Source: Emcibacter sp. (GTDB lineage: Bacteria; Pseudomonadota; Alphaproteobacteria; Sphingomonadales; Emcibacteraceae). Taken from it: 64,000 nucleotides of DNA. Position numbers and translations under genes: made by a program. The stretch spans positions 248,001 through 312,000 of the forward strand of contig JAIOYI010000001.1 in NCBI GenBank assembly GCA_021741205.1, written 5' to 3'. Positions 1-8,799 of the stretch are shown here, piece after piece; position 1 is the stretch's first letter; every line of letters starts with the position of its first letter. The notes under the pieces are model-generated. The model searched no databases. It worked only from the letters and a program-made list of their open reading frames with translations, and had not been told where the DNA came from.

Positions 1-309
1 CATGATACCTTCGGGAGAGAAGCCTCTTCCCATATCCCACGTTAAGAATCGGATGCCATTACAAAGATGCAACGCCTGTGCCGCCGTAAAGCCAAATAAG
101 ATAAGTTTTCCCAGAGCACTGCCCATACAAAGCTGAAATGAGGCATATTCATCCGGCCCAAGGGATAAGGCCACGAGCCACCAGAGCAAAAGCAATGCTC
201 CACCCGTAAGACTAACACCCATAACTCTATGCGTGATAGACAACAGCATATGGATGCCCCATTTATAAATTTGAAGATGTGGCGCGGTTGGACGCTTTGT
301 AATAGCCAT
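1..309 (-). CDS. sdhC: Succinate dehydrogenase cytochrome b556 subunit, 3' end outside window
   Basis: This is the membrane anchor of complex II, which carries heme b and passes electrons from succinate oxidation to ubiquinone in the inner membrane. The first 103 residues are present and the gene runs off the left edge. The N-terminus RPTAPHLQIYKW is typical of SdhC. SITHR (residues 24-28) holds the Ser and Arg of the quinone site, a first TM helix covers about 30-50, and ALHLCNGIRFLTWD (79-92) supplies the likely heme-ligand His81. The ATG has GGGAG about 8 nt upstream. It lies 116 nt downstream of the MaoC gene in the same direction, so co-transcription is plausible. The remaining sdh genes are expected beyond the left edge (inference). 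Confidence is high from the family motifs. Confidence 0.95.
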   Translation of the reverse strand, partial: MAITKRPTAPHLQIYKWGIHMLLSITHRVMGVSLTGGALLLLWWLVALSLGPDEYASFQLCMGSALGKLILFGFTAAQALHLCNGIRFLTWDMGRGFSPEGIM

Positions 310-425
310 GTACTGCTCCCTTTTGACTGAACTTAGGCCTTATCAACTGATCAATTAGACATTGTTCTTAAAACGATTATCTGCTCTGCGCAAGGACAAG
401 GATTAAATAAACATAAATAATTTTT

Positions 426-1496
426 CTATAACGGCTGTTTTAGACCTTTTCGGGGGATCAATAGCCAAATATCCAAATCCAGCAAAACCGCCTTATCATA
501 TTTTCCATCGTCATTTTTATAGGTAAAATCATCGGATGTCTTGTCTTTGAGTGCCACGAGTCTGCATCTGAGCGCCCCTATATCCTGACGTCCGTCTATT
601 TCTGCCTTATCCAAAATTTCAGACCAAGCATAAACCGTGTCTCCTGCTAGGCAGGGATTGACATGCCGTCCCCCATTGATGGCCACTATATTCTGTCCAT
701 TGGCAAGGCCGTTAAAGCTCAAAGCCCTTGCCAGAGAAATAACATGACCACCATAAACTATACGTTCACCGAGCCGACCCTCTTTCATGGCGTGGAGGTT
801 AAAATGCACCTTGGCCGTATTTTGATAAAGCCGCGTGGCCAGCATATGACCCTCTGCCTCAATTGTCATACCGTCCACATGACTGATCTTTTCCCCAACA
901 TCATAATCTTCCCAGTACAATTCCGATCCTGCAAGAACACCGTCATATGTCTGGTATTTCAAGCCTTCAGGAATCACCAAATTCTCTGCAGACACCGCAT
1001 CTGACAATTCGGGAATAATGGTCTGGACAGCAGGGCTATGTTCATCACGTTTATTAATCATGACCCAACGGACATATTCAATGACCACATCGCCCCTTTG
1101 GTTGAATCCTTGGGTTCGCACATAAACATTACCCGTTTTACCGTTTGAATTTTCTTTCAGGCCAATTACTTTGCTTGTGGCCGAAATGGTATCATTGGGA
1201 TAAACGGATTGCAAAAAACGACAATCCGCATAGCCAAGATTGGCCACCGCATTAATGGAAATATCGGGAACCGTTTTGCCAAAAACAATATGAAAAGCCA
1301 GAAAATCATCAATGGGTGAACGGGTAAGTCCCGACTGCTGTGCAAAAAAATCAGAGGATTGCAATGCAAAGCGCATCCCGTAAAGGGCAGAATACAAGCT
1401 CACATCCCCCACCGTCACTGTTCGGGGCGTGGCGTGGCGCATTATTTTACCTAAAGTAAAATCTTCAAAATAATTACCCTGAAAACTTTTGGACAT
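426..1496 (-). CDS. mch: MaoC-family dehydratase, mesaconyl-CoA hydratase-like
   Basis: The 356-residue protein has the double hot-dog architecture of mesaconyl-CoA (beta-methylmalyl-CoA) hydratase: an N-terminal MaoC-like half (about 10-155) and a C-terminal half (about 190-330) with GSELYWEDYDVGEKI and YGGHVISLARALSFNGL. In the ethylmalonyl-CoA pathway this cytosolic enzyme interconverts mesaconyl-CoA and beta-methylmalyl-CoA. Length agrees with characterised Mch proteins as I know them (about 340-355 residues). The ATG directly abuts the stop of the upstream CoA-ester lyase with no spacer, which argues for translational coupling and a joint role. The other key enzymes of the pathway (Ccr, Ecm, Mcd) are not in the window, so function in that pathway is inferred. 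A more general enoyl-CoA hydratase role is possible. Confidence 0.85.
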   Translation of the reverse strand: MSKSFQGNYFEDFTLGKIMRHATPRTVTVGDVSLYSALYGMRFALQSSDFFAQQSGLTRSPIDDFLAFHIVFGKTVPDISINAVANLGYADCRFLQSVYPNDTISATSKVIGLKENSNGKTGNVYVRTQGFNQRGDVVIEYVRWVMINKRDEHSPAVQTIIPELSDAVSAENLVIPEGLKYQTYDGVLAGSELYWEDYDVGEKISHVDGMTIEAEGHMLATRLYQNTAKVHFNLHAMKEGRLGERIVYGGHVISLARALSFNGLANGQNIVAINGGRHVNPCLAGDTVYAWSEILDKAEIDGRQDIGALRCRLVALKDKTSDDFTYKNDDGKYDKAVLLDLDIWLLIPRKGLKQPL

Positions 1497-2372
1497 TTAA
1501 CCCTCCATCGCTTTTATGGCATCCGCCAGAGTGACCAAACGCTTAGCATTCTCCACATGTAGGTTTTCAATAAGCTTACCCTCTACAAGGACAACACCCT
1601 TGCCCTCTTGTTCGGCCTGACGGAAGGCCTCGATGATCTTTTTTGAATATTCTATATCAGCATCCGATGGGGCAAAAACATCATTGGCCGCCTCCAGTTG
1701 ATTTGGGTGAATAAGGGTTTTACCATCAAAGCCAAACTCCAATCCCTGCACACAGCTTTCCCGAAAACCCTCCGTATCATTAAGGTCAAGATAGACCCCG
1801 TCAATAATTTCAATATTTTCCGCCCTTGCCGCCAAAATACACAGCCCAAGGCTTGTGATAACGGGGAGGCGCATTGTGGTATGATGAGCATGCAAATCTT
1901 TGACAAGATCACTGGTTCCCATGACAAAACAGGTAAGACGATCTGAACTTGCCGCAATTTCATGAGCCCGCAGCATGGCGCGCGGTGTTTCCATCATGCA
2001 CCATATTTTGGTTTTATCAGGAGCGCCACAAGCCACCATTATTTTTTCGGCTCGTTTGACCATCTCGGCACTTTCCACCTTGGGCAAAAGAATAGCATCA
2101 GGTGCCACCGCAGAAGCCGCCCGCAGATCAGCCTCGCCCCATTCACTGTCCAGACTATTGATCCGTATAATCAGTTCCCGTCTACCATATCCACCATTTT
2201 TAACCGCAGCCGTAACAAGTTCTCTTGCGCTATCCTTGGCCTCCACCGCCACCGCATCTTCCAAATCCAAAATCAAGCCATCTGCGCTCAAAGACTTTGC
2301 CTTTTCTAAGGCTCTTGGGTTGGATCCTGGCATATATAATACGCTTCTGCGGGGTTTGGTCTGGCGGCTCAT
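1497..2372 (-). CDS. HpcH/HpaI-type CoA-ester lyase (malyl-CoA lyase or malyl-CoA thioesterase family)
   Basis: This is a TIM-barrel enzyme of the CitE/Mcl family, 291 residues, cytosolic. It opens with RRSVLYMPGSNPRALEKA, has DGLILDLEDAV at 31-41, and carries the usual Mg-binding acids Glu128 (CMMETPRA) and Asp155 (GTSDLVKDL). The family cleaves L-malyl-CoA or beta-methylmalyl-CoA, or hydrolyses (S)-malyl-CoA. Length is nearer the Mcl2 thioesterase branch (about 285) than Mcl1 (about 318), but sequence alone does not decide. GAGGA lies upstream of the ATG. It is the first gene of a tight unit with the MaoC hydratase and sdhC. The 176 nt to the divergent peptidase gene should hold its promoter. 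No symbol is given because mcl1 and mcl2 cannot be separated here. Confidence 0.85.
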   Translation of the reverse strand: MSRQTKPRRSVLYMPGSNPRALEKAKSLSADGLILDLEDAVAVEAKDSARELVTAAVKNGGYGRRELIIRINSLDSEWGEADLRAASAVAPDAILLPKVESAEMVKRAEKIMVACGAPDKTKIWCMMETPRAMLRAHEIAASSDRLTCFVMGTSDLVKDLHAHHTTMRLPVITSLGLCILAARAENIEIIDGVYLDLNDTEGFRESCVQGLEFGFDGKTLIHPNQLEAANDVFAPSDADIEYSKKIIEAFRQAEQEGKGVVLVEGKLIENLHVENAKRLVTLADAIKAMEG

Positions 2373-2548
2373 AAGAAAAATCCTCTGCGAAATTTATGTT
2401 ACTAGACAGTAAATAAATCTCTTATAGCTTCTAAATTCTTCTCTGACAAGATGGTGCATCGCAATATGAAAATCTGATTGATTAAATTTCTTTTCTCATT
2501 AAAACTGTCCTTCTAATAAATTTATCATGAAAATTAAGGGATAATAAA

Positions 2549-3952
2549 ATGAAAAAAGCAACGTCTTGGACATATAAAATATCGATAATCATGTGTCTTA
2601 TGATCGCAAGCACCAAGAGTTATGCCCTGTCTGATCAAGACTTGACCCAAATACAAATGTTAAAAGAAACCGCACTTTCCTCAAACCTCGCCTATGAAAT
2701 TGATGAATCCCTCACCACTGAAGTTGGGGCAAGGCGGGTCGGAACGGTAAATGACAAACGCGCCGTTGACTGGGCCACAGCGAAAATGAAACAGCTTGGT
2801 TTTGATAAGGTTTGGACCGAAGAGGTCACCCATATCAAATGGATCAGAGGAACCGTAGAGGCCAAAATTATATCCCCATATCCACAGAATATGGTTGCCA
2901 TAGCCCTTGGTGGGAGCGTTGGAACTCCGAAAGATGGCATCAAGGCTGACGTTGTGGAATTTGAAAATTTTGCCGCCCTAGAAGCCGCCGCACCCAATAG
3001 CTTAAAAGGAAAAATCGCCTTTATTTCATTTCGTATGGAACGCAAAATTGATGGATCAGGCTACGAGCCTGCGGTAAAATCCCGTGGAGATGGCCCGAGC
3101 ATGGCGGCCAGTAAAGGCGCTATCGCACTTCTTATCCGCTCTGTGGGTACCGATGATAACCGTGTGGCCCATACAGGTGGCCTCAGCTATCAGGACGGCA
3201 TTGCAAAAATTCCAGCGGCGGCTTTATCCAATCCTGATGCTGACATGCTGCAAAGACAGGTGGCAAGAGGTGCGGCCGTAAAAGTTTTCCTAAAACTCAC
3301 CGCAGAGCGCAAAGACGAAACCCCCGTTATCACAGCCAACGTTATCGGTGAAATTACGGGCAGCGAAAGTCCCGACGATTATGTGGTGATCGGCGCCCAT
3401 CTGGACAGTTGGGATGTGGGAACAGGAGCCGTTGATGATGGTATCGGCGTTGCTGTTACCCTTGCCGCAGCTCATCATATCGCCAATTTAAAAGAAAGGC
3501 CAAAGCGTTCCTTACGGGTCATTCTTTTTGCCGCAGAAGAAGTAGGACTTGTTGGTGCAAAGCAATATGTCATGGATAATAAAGACCATATGGATCGCCA
3601 TATCATCGGGGCAGAATGGGATTTTGGTACGGGTCTTATTTATGAAATGGAACCTGGTGTCGGACCTTCTGCGCTCAACACTATACGGGAATTGGCGGAA
3701 TTACTGGCGCCACTAGGGGTTTCTTTAAACCCTAAAAATACCGCCAAGGGTGATTCTGATATGAGCGCACTCGGCAATGCGGGCATGCCCGCCGTTAATT
3801 TTTCGCCCGATGGTCTGCAATATTTTGATTATCATCATACAGAAAATGACACCTTAGATAAGGTTGATCCCGAGGCTCTCAAGCAAAATACGGCTGTCTT
3901 TACCATTTTCAGCTATTTTGCCACCCAATCCGATGTGGATTTCAGAAAATAA
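2549..3952 (+). CDS. Exported M28-family zinc peptidase (carboxypeptidase Q-like)
   Basis: 467 residues. A signal peptide ends near KSYALSDQ (cut about residue 26), followed by a protease-associated-like insert (about 100-245) and a di-zinc M28 catalytic domain (260-460). Candidate metal and catalytic residues are visible: His284 (IGAHLDSWD), the VDD pair at 295-297, Glu330-Glu331 (AAEEVG), Asp404 (SDMSAL) and His430 (YHHTEND). The set is complete, so it should be active. The arrangement resembles carboxypeptidase Q-type enzymes that release amino acids from dipeptides. It should act in the periplasm. AAGGG precedes the ATG. It converges with the hydrolase downstream with only 9 nt between stops, and is divergent from the CoA-lyase operon. 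With the M2 and DUF885 genes it forms a peptide-degradation neighbourhood. Confidence 0.9.
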   Translation: MKKATSWTYKISIIMCLMIASTKSYALSDQDLTQIQMLKETALSSNLAYEIDESLTTEVGARRVGTVNDKRAVDWATAKMKQLGFDKVWTEEVTHIKWIRGTVEAKIISPYPQNMVAIALGGSVGTPKDGIKADVVEFENFAALEAAAPNSLKGKIAFISFRMERKIDGSGYEPAVKSRGDGPSMAASKGAIALLIRSVGTDDNRVAHTGGLSYQDGIAKIPAAALSNPDADMLQRQVARGAAVKVFLKLTAERKDETPVITANVIGEITGSESPDDYVVIGAHLDSWDVGTGAVDDGIGVAVTLAAAHHIANLKERPKRSLRVILFAAEEVGLVGAKQYVMDNKDHMDRHIIGAEWDFGTGLIYEMEPGVGPSALNTIRELAELLAPLGVSLNPKNTAKGDSDMSALGNAGMPAVNFSPDGLQYFDYHHTENDTLDKVDPEALKQNTAVFTIFSYFATQSDVDFRK

Positions 3953-3961
3953 TCATAGGGT

Positions 3962-4828
3962 CTAATGCTGTTCCATAATGTCTTGGGTTGAGGGTTTGGT
4001 GAATGGTTTTGCAAAAAAATCATTCACCAACGCATTAAATGTGGATGGATCATTCACGGGGGCAAAATGAGTGTTGCCGGGCAGTATGGCAAGATGGGCA
4101 TTTTCCAAATTCTGGAATATTTCCAACGTATGCGCCCCTTTTATCACATCCCGATCGCCCGCCATAACAAGCACGGGAATCTTTATTGTCCGAAGACTTT
4201 GTACCGCTATATTAGGTTGCGTCATCAAAAGCATCAAAAGCTGTTTTTGCAGCCCCCAATTTGCGGACGTATCCTGAGCGGCAATCATCGCATCAACCTG
4301 TTTTAAGGCATTGTCCAAGATGGGTTTTACCCAAGAATGCACTGCCGTCTCATCAGGTCTTAGATTTGCCCCCATGATGGCCATTTTACTGATTTTATCG
4401 GGATGACTGATAGCCATAAGCAATGCCAAAATGCCCCCATCGCTCCAGCCTAATAATTTGGTTTGTTTGACATGCAACTGATTGAGCAATTCATTCCAAT
4501 CTTCCATCATTTGTGGATAATTAAGATGATCGGTTCCAAGTTCCGATTTTCCATGCCCCCGACTGTCGGCGACAATCACCTGATATTTCTTGGAAAAATA
4601 TTCAATTTGTGCGCTAAGACCCGCAATACTGTCCCCATTGCCGTGAATGAGAACCAGTGGTTCACCTTTGCCGTAAATTTCATAATAAAATTTAATACCA
4701 TTCACCATGGCAAATTTCCCCACCGCCTCATTATGACCGTAAGGGGTTTTATCCTCAGAGAAAGCCTGAGCAGGCATGAATAGAACAAAAATTATAAACC
4801 ATAATTTTACTATTCTCTTTAATGACAT
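3962..4828 (-). CDS. Exported alpha/beta-hydrolase
   Basis: 288 residues from the ATG at 4828, chosen because GGAGAGGAAGAA sits just before it. A longer frame to 4888 would start inside the terminator of the upstream gene. A signal peptide (about 1-24, LWFIIFVLFMPAQAFS) is followed by a classic hydrolase fold. IHGNGD forms the oxyanion region, GWSDGG carries nucleophile Ser129, and Asp225 (MAGDRD) and His254 (GNTHFAP) complete the triad. The substrate is unknown; the family includes esterases, lipases and proline-type peptidases. It follows the M2 peptidase gene on the same strand but is separated by a strong terminator, so it probably has its own promoter in the short gap or depends on read-through. 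Confidence 0.85.
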   Translation of the reverse strand: MSLKRIVKLWFIIFVLFMPAQAFSEDKTPYGHNEAVGKFAMVNGIKFYYEIYGKGEPLVLIHGNGDSIAGLSAQIEYFSKKYQVIVADSRGHGKSELGTDHLNYPQMMEDWNELLNQLHVKQTKLLGWSDGGILALLMAISHPDKISKMAIMGANLRPDETAVHSWVKPILDNALKQVDAMIAAQDTSANWGLQKQLLMLLMTQPNIAVQSLRTIKIPVLVMAGDRDVIKGAHTLEIFQNLENAHLAILPGNTHFAPVNDPSTFNALVNDFFAKPFTKPSTQDIMEQH

Positions 4829-4853
4829 TTCTTCTTCCTCTCCTGATGCATTT

Positions 4854-4885
4854 AAAAAAAGGCAGACCCTTTTGAGCCTGCCTTT
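4854..4885 (-). terminator. Rho-independent terminator after the M2 peptidase gene
   Basis: On the minus strand AAAGGCAG (from 4885) pairs with CTGCCTTT (to 4858) around a 12-nt loop, and the run of T continues to 4854. It lies 28 nt after the M2 peptidase stop. This also argues against the longer start of the following hydrolase gene. Confidence 0.85.
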
Positions 4886-4912
4886 CATATCATATTTTTT
4901 GAGAAACTTAAA

Positions 4913-6706
4913 TTACCAACCGCATTTACGGTCTTTATTTTGTTCATCAAGCCATTCTTTCAAGGGCGCAAAATATTCAAGCATGGCACTGCCGTCCATT
5001 TGACGAGTGCCCGTGAAGGCTTCCAAAGCATCAGGCCAAGGTTTACTGGCTCCCATTTCAAGCATAGCGTTGAATTTCTTACCCACTTCTTTGTTACCAT
5101 ATATGGTGCAACGATGAAGTGGACCTTTAAATTCTACCATTTCACAGGCCGCCTTATGGAATTGGAATTGCAAAATATCCGCAAGGAAATAGCGCATATA
5201 GGGCGTGTTACCTGGAATATGATATTTAGCCCCAGGGTCAAAGTCATCTTCCGTTCTGTCTACTGGTGCTTTAATACCTTGATATTTCATCCGTAAGTCC
5301 CACCAGCCTTTGTTATAGGTTTCTGGCGTCAGCTCCCCGCTAAAGACCTGCCAACGCCATTGATCCACAAGCAATCCAAAGGGCAGAAAGGCTACCTTAT
5401 ACATGGCTCGGCGCATCAATAGCCCCATATCGCCTTCTGGCCCCGGCACCGTATCAATCATATTTAATTTTTGGAGATATTCAGGGGTAATGCTGAGAGC
5501 CACCGCATCGCCGATTGCTTCATGAAAACCGTCATTAGCCCCATTCTGGTGAAGATAAGACTGATTTTTATAGGCGCGCTGATAAAAATTATGTCCGAGT
5601 TCATGATGAACGGTTTCAAAATCCTCGGCGGTAATTTCGGTGCACATTTTAATACGCACATCATCCTTACTATCCAAATTCCACGCACTGGCATGGCATT
5701 GGACTTCACGATCACGGGGTTTGGTGATCAGGGATCGTTCCCAGAAAGTATCTGGCAAAGGATCAAGACCCAAGGATGTAAAGAAGCCCTCTCCCGTTTT
5801 GACCATTTTCTTCTCATCATAACCATTTTTCACCAATAGCGACGTCAAATCGTAACCAATATTTGTGTCACTTGGTTCGGCAATGGATGAAATATTGTTC
5901 CATGTTTGTGCCCACATATTCCCCAAAAGATGAGCGGGAATAGCACCCTCAGCAGGTGCCACATCATCGCCGTATTTTTCATTAAGTTTGGCGCGCACAT
6001 GACAATGAAGGGATTGATAGAGCGGCTTCACCTGTTCCCAAATACGATCCGCCTCGGCTCTGAAATCATCCGCTGGCATATCATAGCCCGCCCGCCACAT
6101 ATAGCCCACATCGCTGTAGCCCAGTTCACGGGCGCCCTTATTGGCGATTTCCACCATGCGGGCATATTTATCCTTCATAGCAGGCGATACGGTTCGCCAT
6201 TCCTGCCATGCGGTCAAAAGTGCTTTGGGATCACTTGATGTTGCCATAACCTGAGATAATTCACCAAGTGTGCGGCCCGATGGGCCTTTTCCTGTGGCAT
6301 ACATGCTGTCAAGATCCGCCGATATTGTGGCAAGTTCCTTATTTTCGGCGTCATTGGTTGGCGCCGGCAAGGTAATACCAAGCTTAATAATTTCGAGTTT
6401 ACGCCTGAGCACAGGATCCAGTTCAAGATCATTAAAGGCTTTGGCCTCATTGGCATATTTTACCGCAAGTGCCGTGATATCTGCGCTCACCTTAGCCACG
6501 ATGGCATTGGTATCAACGGTCATGAAATTGGCCTGTACCCACTGAGTCTGAGCTGCAAATAAGCTCTCAGACGCAAGGTTTTTTTCCACCGATGCTACAA
6601 AGGCTTCTGCATCTTTTGCACTAACGGATTTTTTCTGATCGCTCTCAACCTCAGCATTGCAACCCGTAAGCATCAGGGCTATAACCAACAAACTTGTTTT
6701 TCTCAT
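4913..6706 (-). CDS. M2-family peptidyl-dipeptidase (angiotensin-converting-enzyme-like) lipoprotein
   Basis: 597 residues. A lipoprotein signal ends at LTGC with Cys16 as the lipidation site, so the enzyme is probably anchored in the envelope facing the periplasm. The M2 domain covers the rest. HHELGHNFYQ gives the zinc motif His368-Glu369-x-x-His372, with third ligand Glu396 in GFHEAIGD. The C-terminal part (KYHIPGNTPYMRYFLADILQ) is typical of bacterial ACE homologues. It removes dipeptides from the C-terminus of peptides. All core residues are present. It lies 107 nt downstream of the DUF885 gene on the same strand and ends in a strong terminator, so the two may form one transcript. Family assignment is secure. 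The natural substrates are unknown; bulk peptide feeding is the simplest inference. Confidence 0.93.
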   Translation of the reverse strand: MRKTSLLVIALMLTGCNAEVESDQKKSVSAKDAEAFVASVEKNLASESLFAAQTQWVQANFMTVDTNAIVAKVSADITALAVKYANEAKAFNDLELDPVLRRKLEIIKLGITLPAPTNDAENKELATISADLDSMYATGKGPSGRTLGELSQVMATSSDPKALLTAWQEWRTVSPAMKDKYARMVEIANKGARELGYSDVGYMWRAGYDMPADDFRAEADRIWEQVKPLYQSLHCHVRAKLNEKYGDDVAPAEGAIPAHLLGNMWAQTWNNISSIAEPSDTNIGYDLTSLLVKNGYDEKKMVKTGEGFFTSLGLDPLPDTFWERSLITKPRDREVQCHASAWNLDSKDDVRIKMCTEITAEDFETVHHELGHNFYQRAYKNQSYLHQNGANDGFHEAIGDAVALSITPEYLQKLNMIDTVPGPEGDMGLLMRRAMYKVAFLPFGLLVDQWRWQVFSGELTPETYNKGWWDLRMKYQGIKAPVDRTEDDFDPGAKYHIPGNTPYMRYFLADILQFQFHKAACEMVEFKGPLHRCTIYGNKEVGKKFNAMLEMGASKPWPDALEAFTGTRQMDGSAMLEYFAPLKEWLDEQNKDRKCGW

Positions 6707-6813
6707 TATTTTATCCTTATATTATCCCAAATTATTATTTATTTTCTTGATGAGGAATGGCTAAATTTTAACACCAAAATCAAGCCATCCTTCAAAAAAT
6801 TCTTTGTTCAAAA

Positions 6814-8637
6814 TTAATGTTTAAGGGTGTGGGCTATATAATCATCCACCTGTTCTTCTAAAATATCAAGTGGCATTGCCCCATGGATCAATATCACATC
6901 ATGAAAGGTCCGCAGATCAAATTTGTCGCCAAGTGATTTCTTTGCCTTTTCCCGCAAAGCCAATATTTTCAACATGCCGACCTTATAGGCCAAGGCCTGA
7001 GCAGGCCATACCATATAGCGTTCAATTTCCGCCTCCACATCGGACATAGCATTGCCCGTGTTGCGGTACATATAATCAATGGCTTGCTCTCTGGTCCATC
7101 TTTTATAATGCATACCCGTATCCACAACAAGCCGCACAGCACGGAATAATTCGGCCTTTAATCGCCCAATATCATCAAAACTATTGTCCTGAAGACCTAG
7201 CTCCTTAGCAAGCCGTTCTGCATAAAGCGCCCAGCCCTCCACATAGGCCGTGTAACCGCCTAATTTACGGAACATGGGAATATCTTTTAACTCTTGGGCA
7301 ATGGCAATCTGAAAATGATGCCCCGGTACGGCCTCGTGATAGGCAAGGGTGCGCATACCATATTTTGGTGTGGCCTTTATATCATAAAGATTAGCCCAGA
7401 AAATCCCCGGACGTGAACCATCAAGTGCAGGGCCGGAATAATAAGCCCCTGGGGCCGATTTTTCCGAAAATTCAGGCACGCGGCGCACCTCTACACCCAT
7501 TTTTGGTTTCACATTAAAGACATCCTTCACCCGACCATTCACTTCTTCAATGATGGTCGCATAATCTTTTAATATTTGAGCACGCCCCTGATCATCATCC
7601 GTATAATAGAAACGATCATTTTGCGGCAATTCTTGTATAAGCACATCAAAACCCTTATGCGTATCATAACCTTCTTTTTTAAAGATCGCCATAATCTCAC
7701 CCTGAATACGGGCGACTTCCTTTAGACCCAAATTATGAATTTCTTCAGCCGTCATATTGGTGGTCGTGTTTGATCTGATTTTTGTCTGATAATAGTTGTC
7801 CCCATCTGGTAATTTCCAAACCCCCGCATCATTGGTTGCAACTTTTTCCTGTTCCGCCAAAACAGCAATTGCCCGATTATAGGCGGGATAAACCGTCGTC
7901 TTTATGGCCTTCTCCGCTTTATTATAAAGTTCTGCTTTTTCTTCATCCGAAATTTCTTTCAAGGCGGAGACTTTTTCTTCAAAGCTTTTAAATAGAATAT
8001 TGTCCCGTATATCTTGGGCGGCAAAAGCTCTATTCGCATCAAGAACTTTATGAAGAAGTGATTTTGGTAGAATGATACCTTTCTCTTGCTGAATTTTCAA
8101 ACGGGCTAATATGCTGTCAAACTGATCCTTTACCCCGTAAAGGCGAGCAATATAATCTTCGGCATCCGCCTCTGAATTAATCTGATGATAGCCATTCATG
8201 AACAAGGGATAATTATTCATCAAACCATCAAGTTGGGAGATGCTATAATCATGAAAACGATATTTTTCTTGGGCAAATTGATCGTCAAACTGCCAACGCA
8301 TTAGCTGAGCTGAAAGGCGTTCATCCTTGCTAATTTTCGTTAAATCATAGCCCAGTAGCAGATCATAATTATGATGATCGCGGGCGATGTTTTTTTCTTC
8401 ATGGGCAAGGGACAGGTCATCTAGTTTATCATGCCGCCAAGCCTTGCCTTGCTGCTCCATAAACCGCGTATCGGTTAGATTTTCCGGCGAATCCATCAGA
8501 TTTTCCACAAAAACATCCTGAAAATAATCGTTGATTTTTTCTGGGGCGGTTTCAAGAGCGAAAGTCGAGCTGCTGCAAAGAGCAAAACCCACAAGGCTTG
8601 TAATAATTTTATTTTTAAAAGTGAAATGATACGACAT
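6814..8637 (-). CDS. Exported DUF885-family putative metallopeptidase
   Basis: 607 residues with a signal peptide (about 1-28, ending TFALETA). The DUF885 hallmark YHEAVPGHHFQIA places His434, Glu435 and His440/His441, and YVEGWALYAERL follows near 465-477. That pattern is a likely zinc centre related to gluzincin peptidases. Few family members have been characterised, so the activity (dipeptidase or oligopeptidase-like) is inferred from motif and context. It is periplasmic by signal peptide. It stands upstream of the M2 peptidase gene in the same direction. An imperfect hairpin without a T-run lies in the gap between them and would not necessarily stop transcription. The 161 nt upstream contain the asd terminator. 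Confidence 0.85.
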   Translation of the reverse strand: MSYHFTFKNKIITSLVGFALCSSSTFALETAPEKINDYFQDVFVENLMDSPENLTDTRFMEQQGKAWRHDKLDDLSLAHEEKNIARDHHNYDLLLGYDLTKISKDERLSAQLMRWQFDDQFAQEKYRFHDYSISQLDGLMNNYPLFMNGYHQINSEADAEDYIARLYGVKDQFDSILARLKIQQEKGIILPKSLLHKVLDANRAFAAQDIRDNILFKSFEEKVSALKEISDEEKAELYNKAEKAIKTTVYPAYNRAIAVLAEQEKVATNDAGVWKLPDGDNYYQTKIRSNTTTNMTAEEIHNLGLKEVARIQGEIMAIFKKEGYDTHKGFDVLIQELPQNDRFYYTDDDQGRAQILKDYATIIEEVNGRVKDVFNVKPKMGVEVRRVPEFSEKSAPGAYYSGPALDGSRPGIFWANLYDIKATPKYGMRTLAYHEAVPGHHFQIAIAQELKDIPMFRKLGGYTAYVEGWALYAERLAKELGLQDNSFDDIGRLKAELFRAVRLVVDTGMHYKRWTREQAIDYMYRNTGNAMSDVEAEIERYMVWPAQALAYKVGMLKILALREKAKKSLGDKFDLRTFHDVILIHGAMPLDILEEQVDDYIAHTLKH

Positions 8638-8719
8638 GTTATTATCCTCTGGTTTTTATAATTTGCCAAAGCCTAGCAAATACAGAAAAAAAATCACGCC
8701 CTAAATACGATAAAGTGAC

Positions 8720-8754
8720 AAAAAAATGAGACAGATGAATATCACCTGCCTCAT
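8720..8754 (-). terminator. Rho-independent terminator of the leu-asd unit
   Basis: The minus strand reads ATGAGGCAG, an 11-nt loop, CTGTCTCAT, then seven T. The arms are 8754-8746 and 8734-8726 with one G-T wobble. It lies 45 nt after the asd stop, and the DUF885 gene starts about 80 nt further on. Confidence 0.85.
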
Positions 8755-8799
8755 AATAGAATAGTCTTTTAATTATAGACCGTTTATTAGAATATTTGT

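Noticed and set aside
663-1004. Open frames antisense to mch and many similar antisense frames through the window
   Set aside because: They overlap well-supported genes, lack family motifs, and lack convincing ribosome sites. They are by-products of the codon pattern of the true genes.
4829-4888. Longer start for the exported alpha/beta-hydrolase
   Set aside because: It would begin inside the terminator of the M2 peptidase gene and add 20 residues before a perfectly placed ribosome site and signal peptide.
6753-6790. Hairpin between the DUF885 and M2 peptidase genes (GGATGGCT/AGCCATTCC on the minus strand)
   Set aside because: No T-run follows on either strand, so I did not call it a terminator. 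It may be a processing or stability element.
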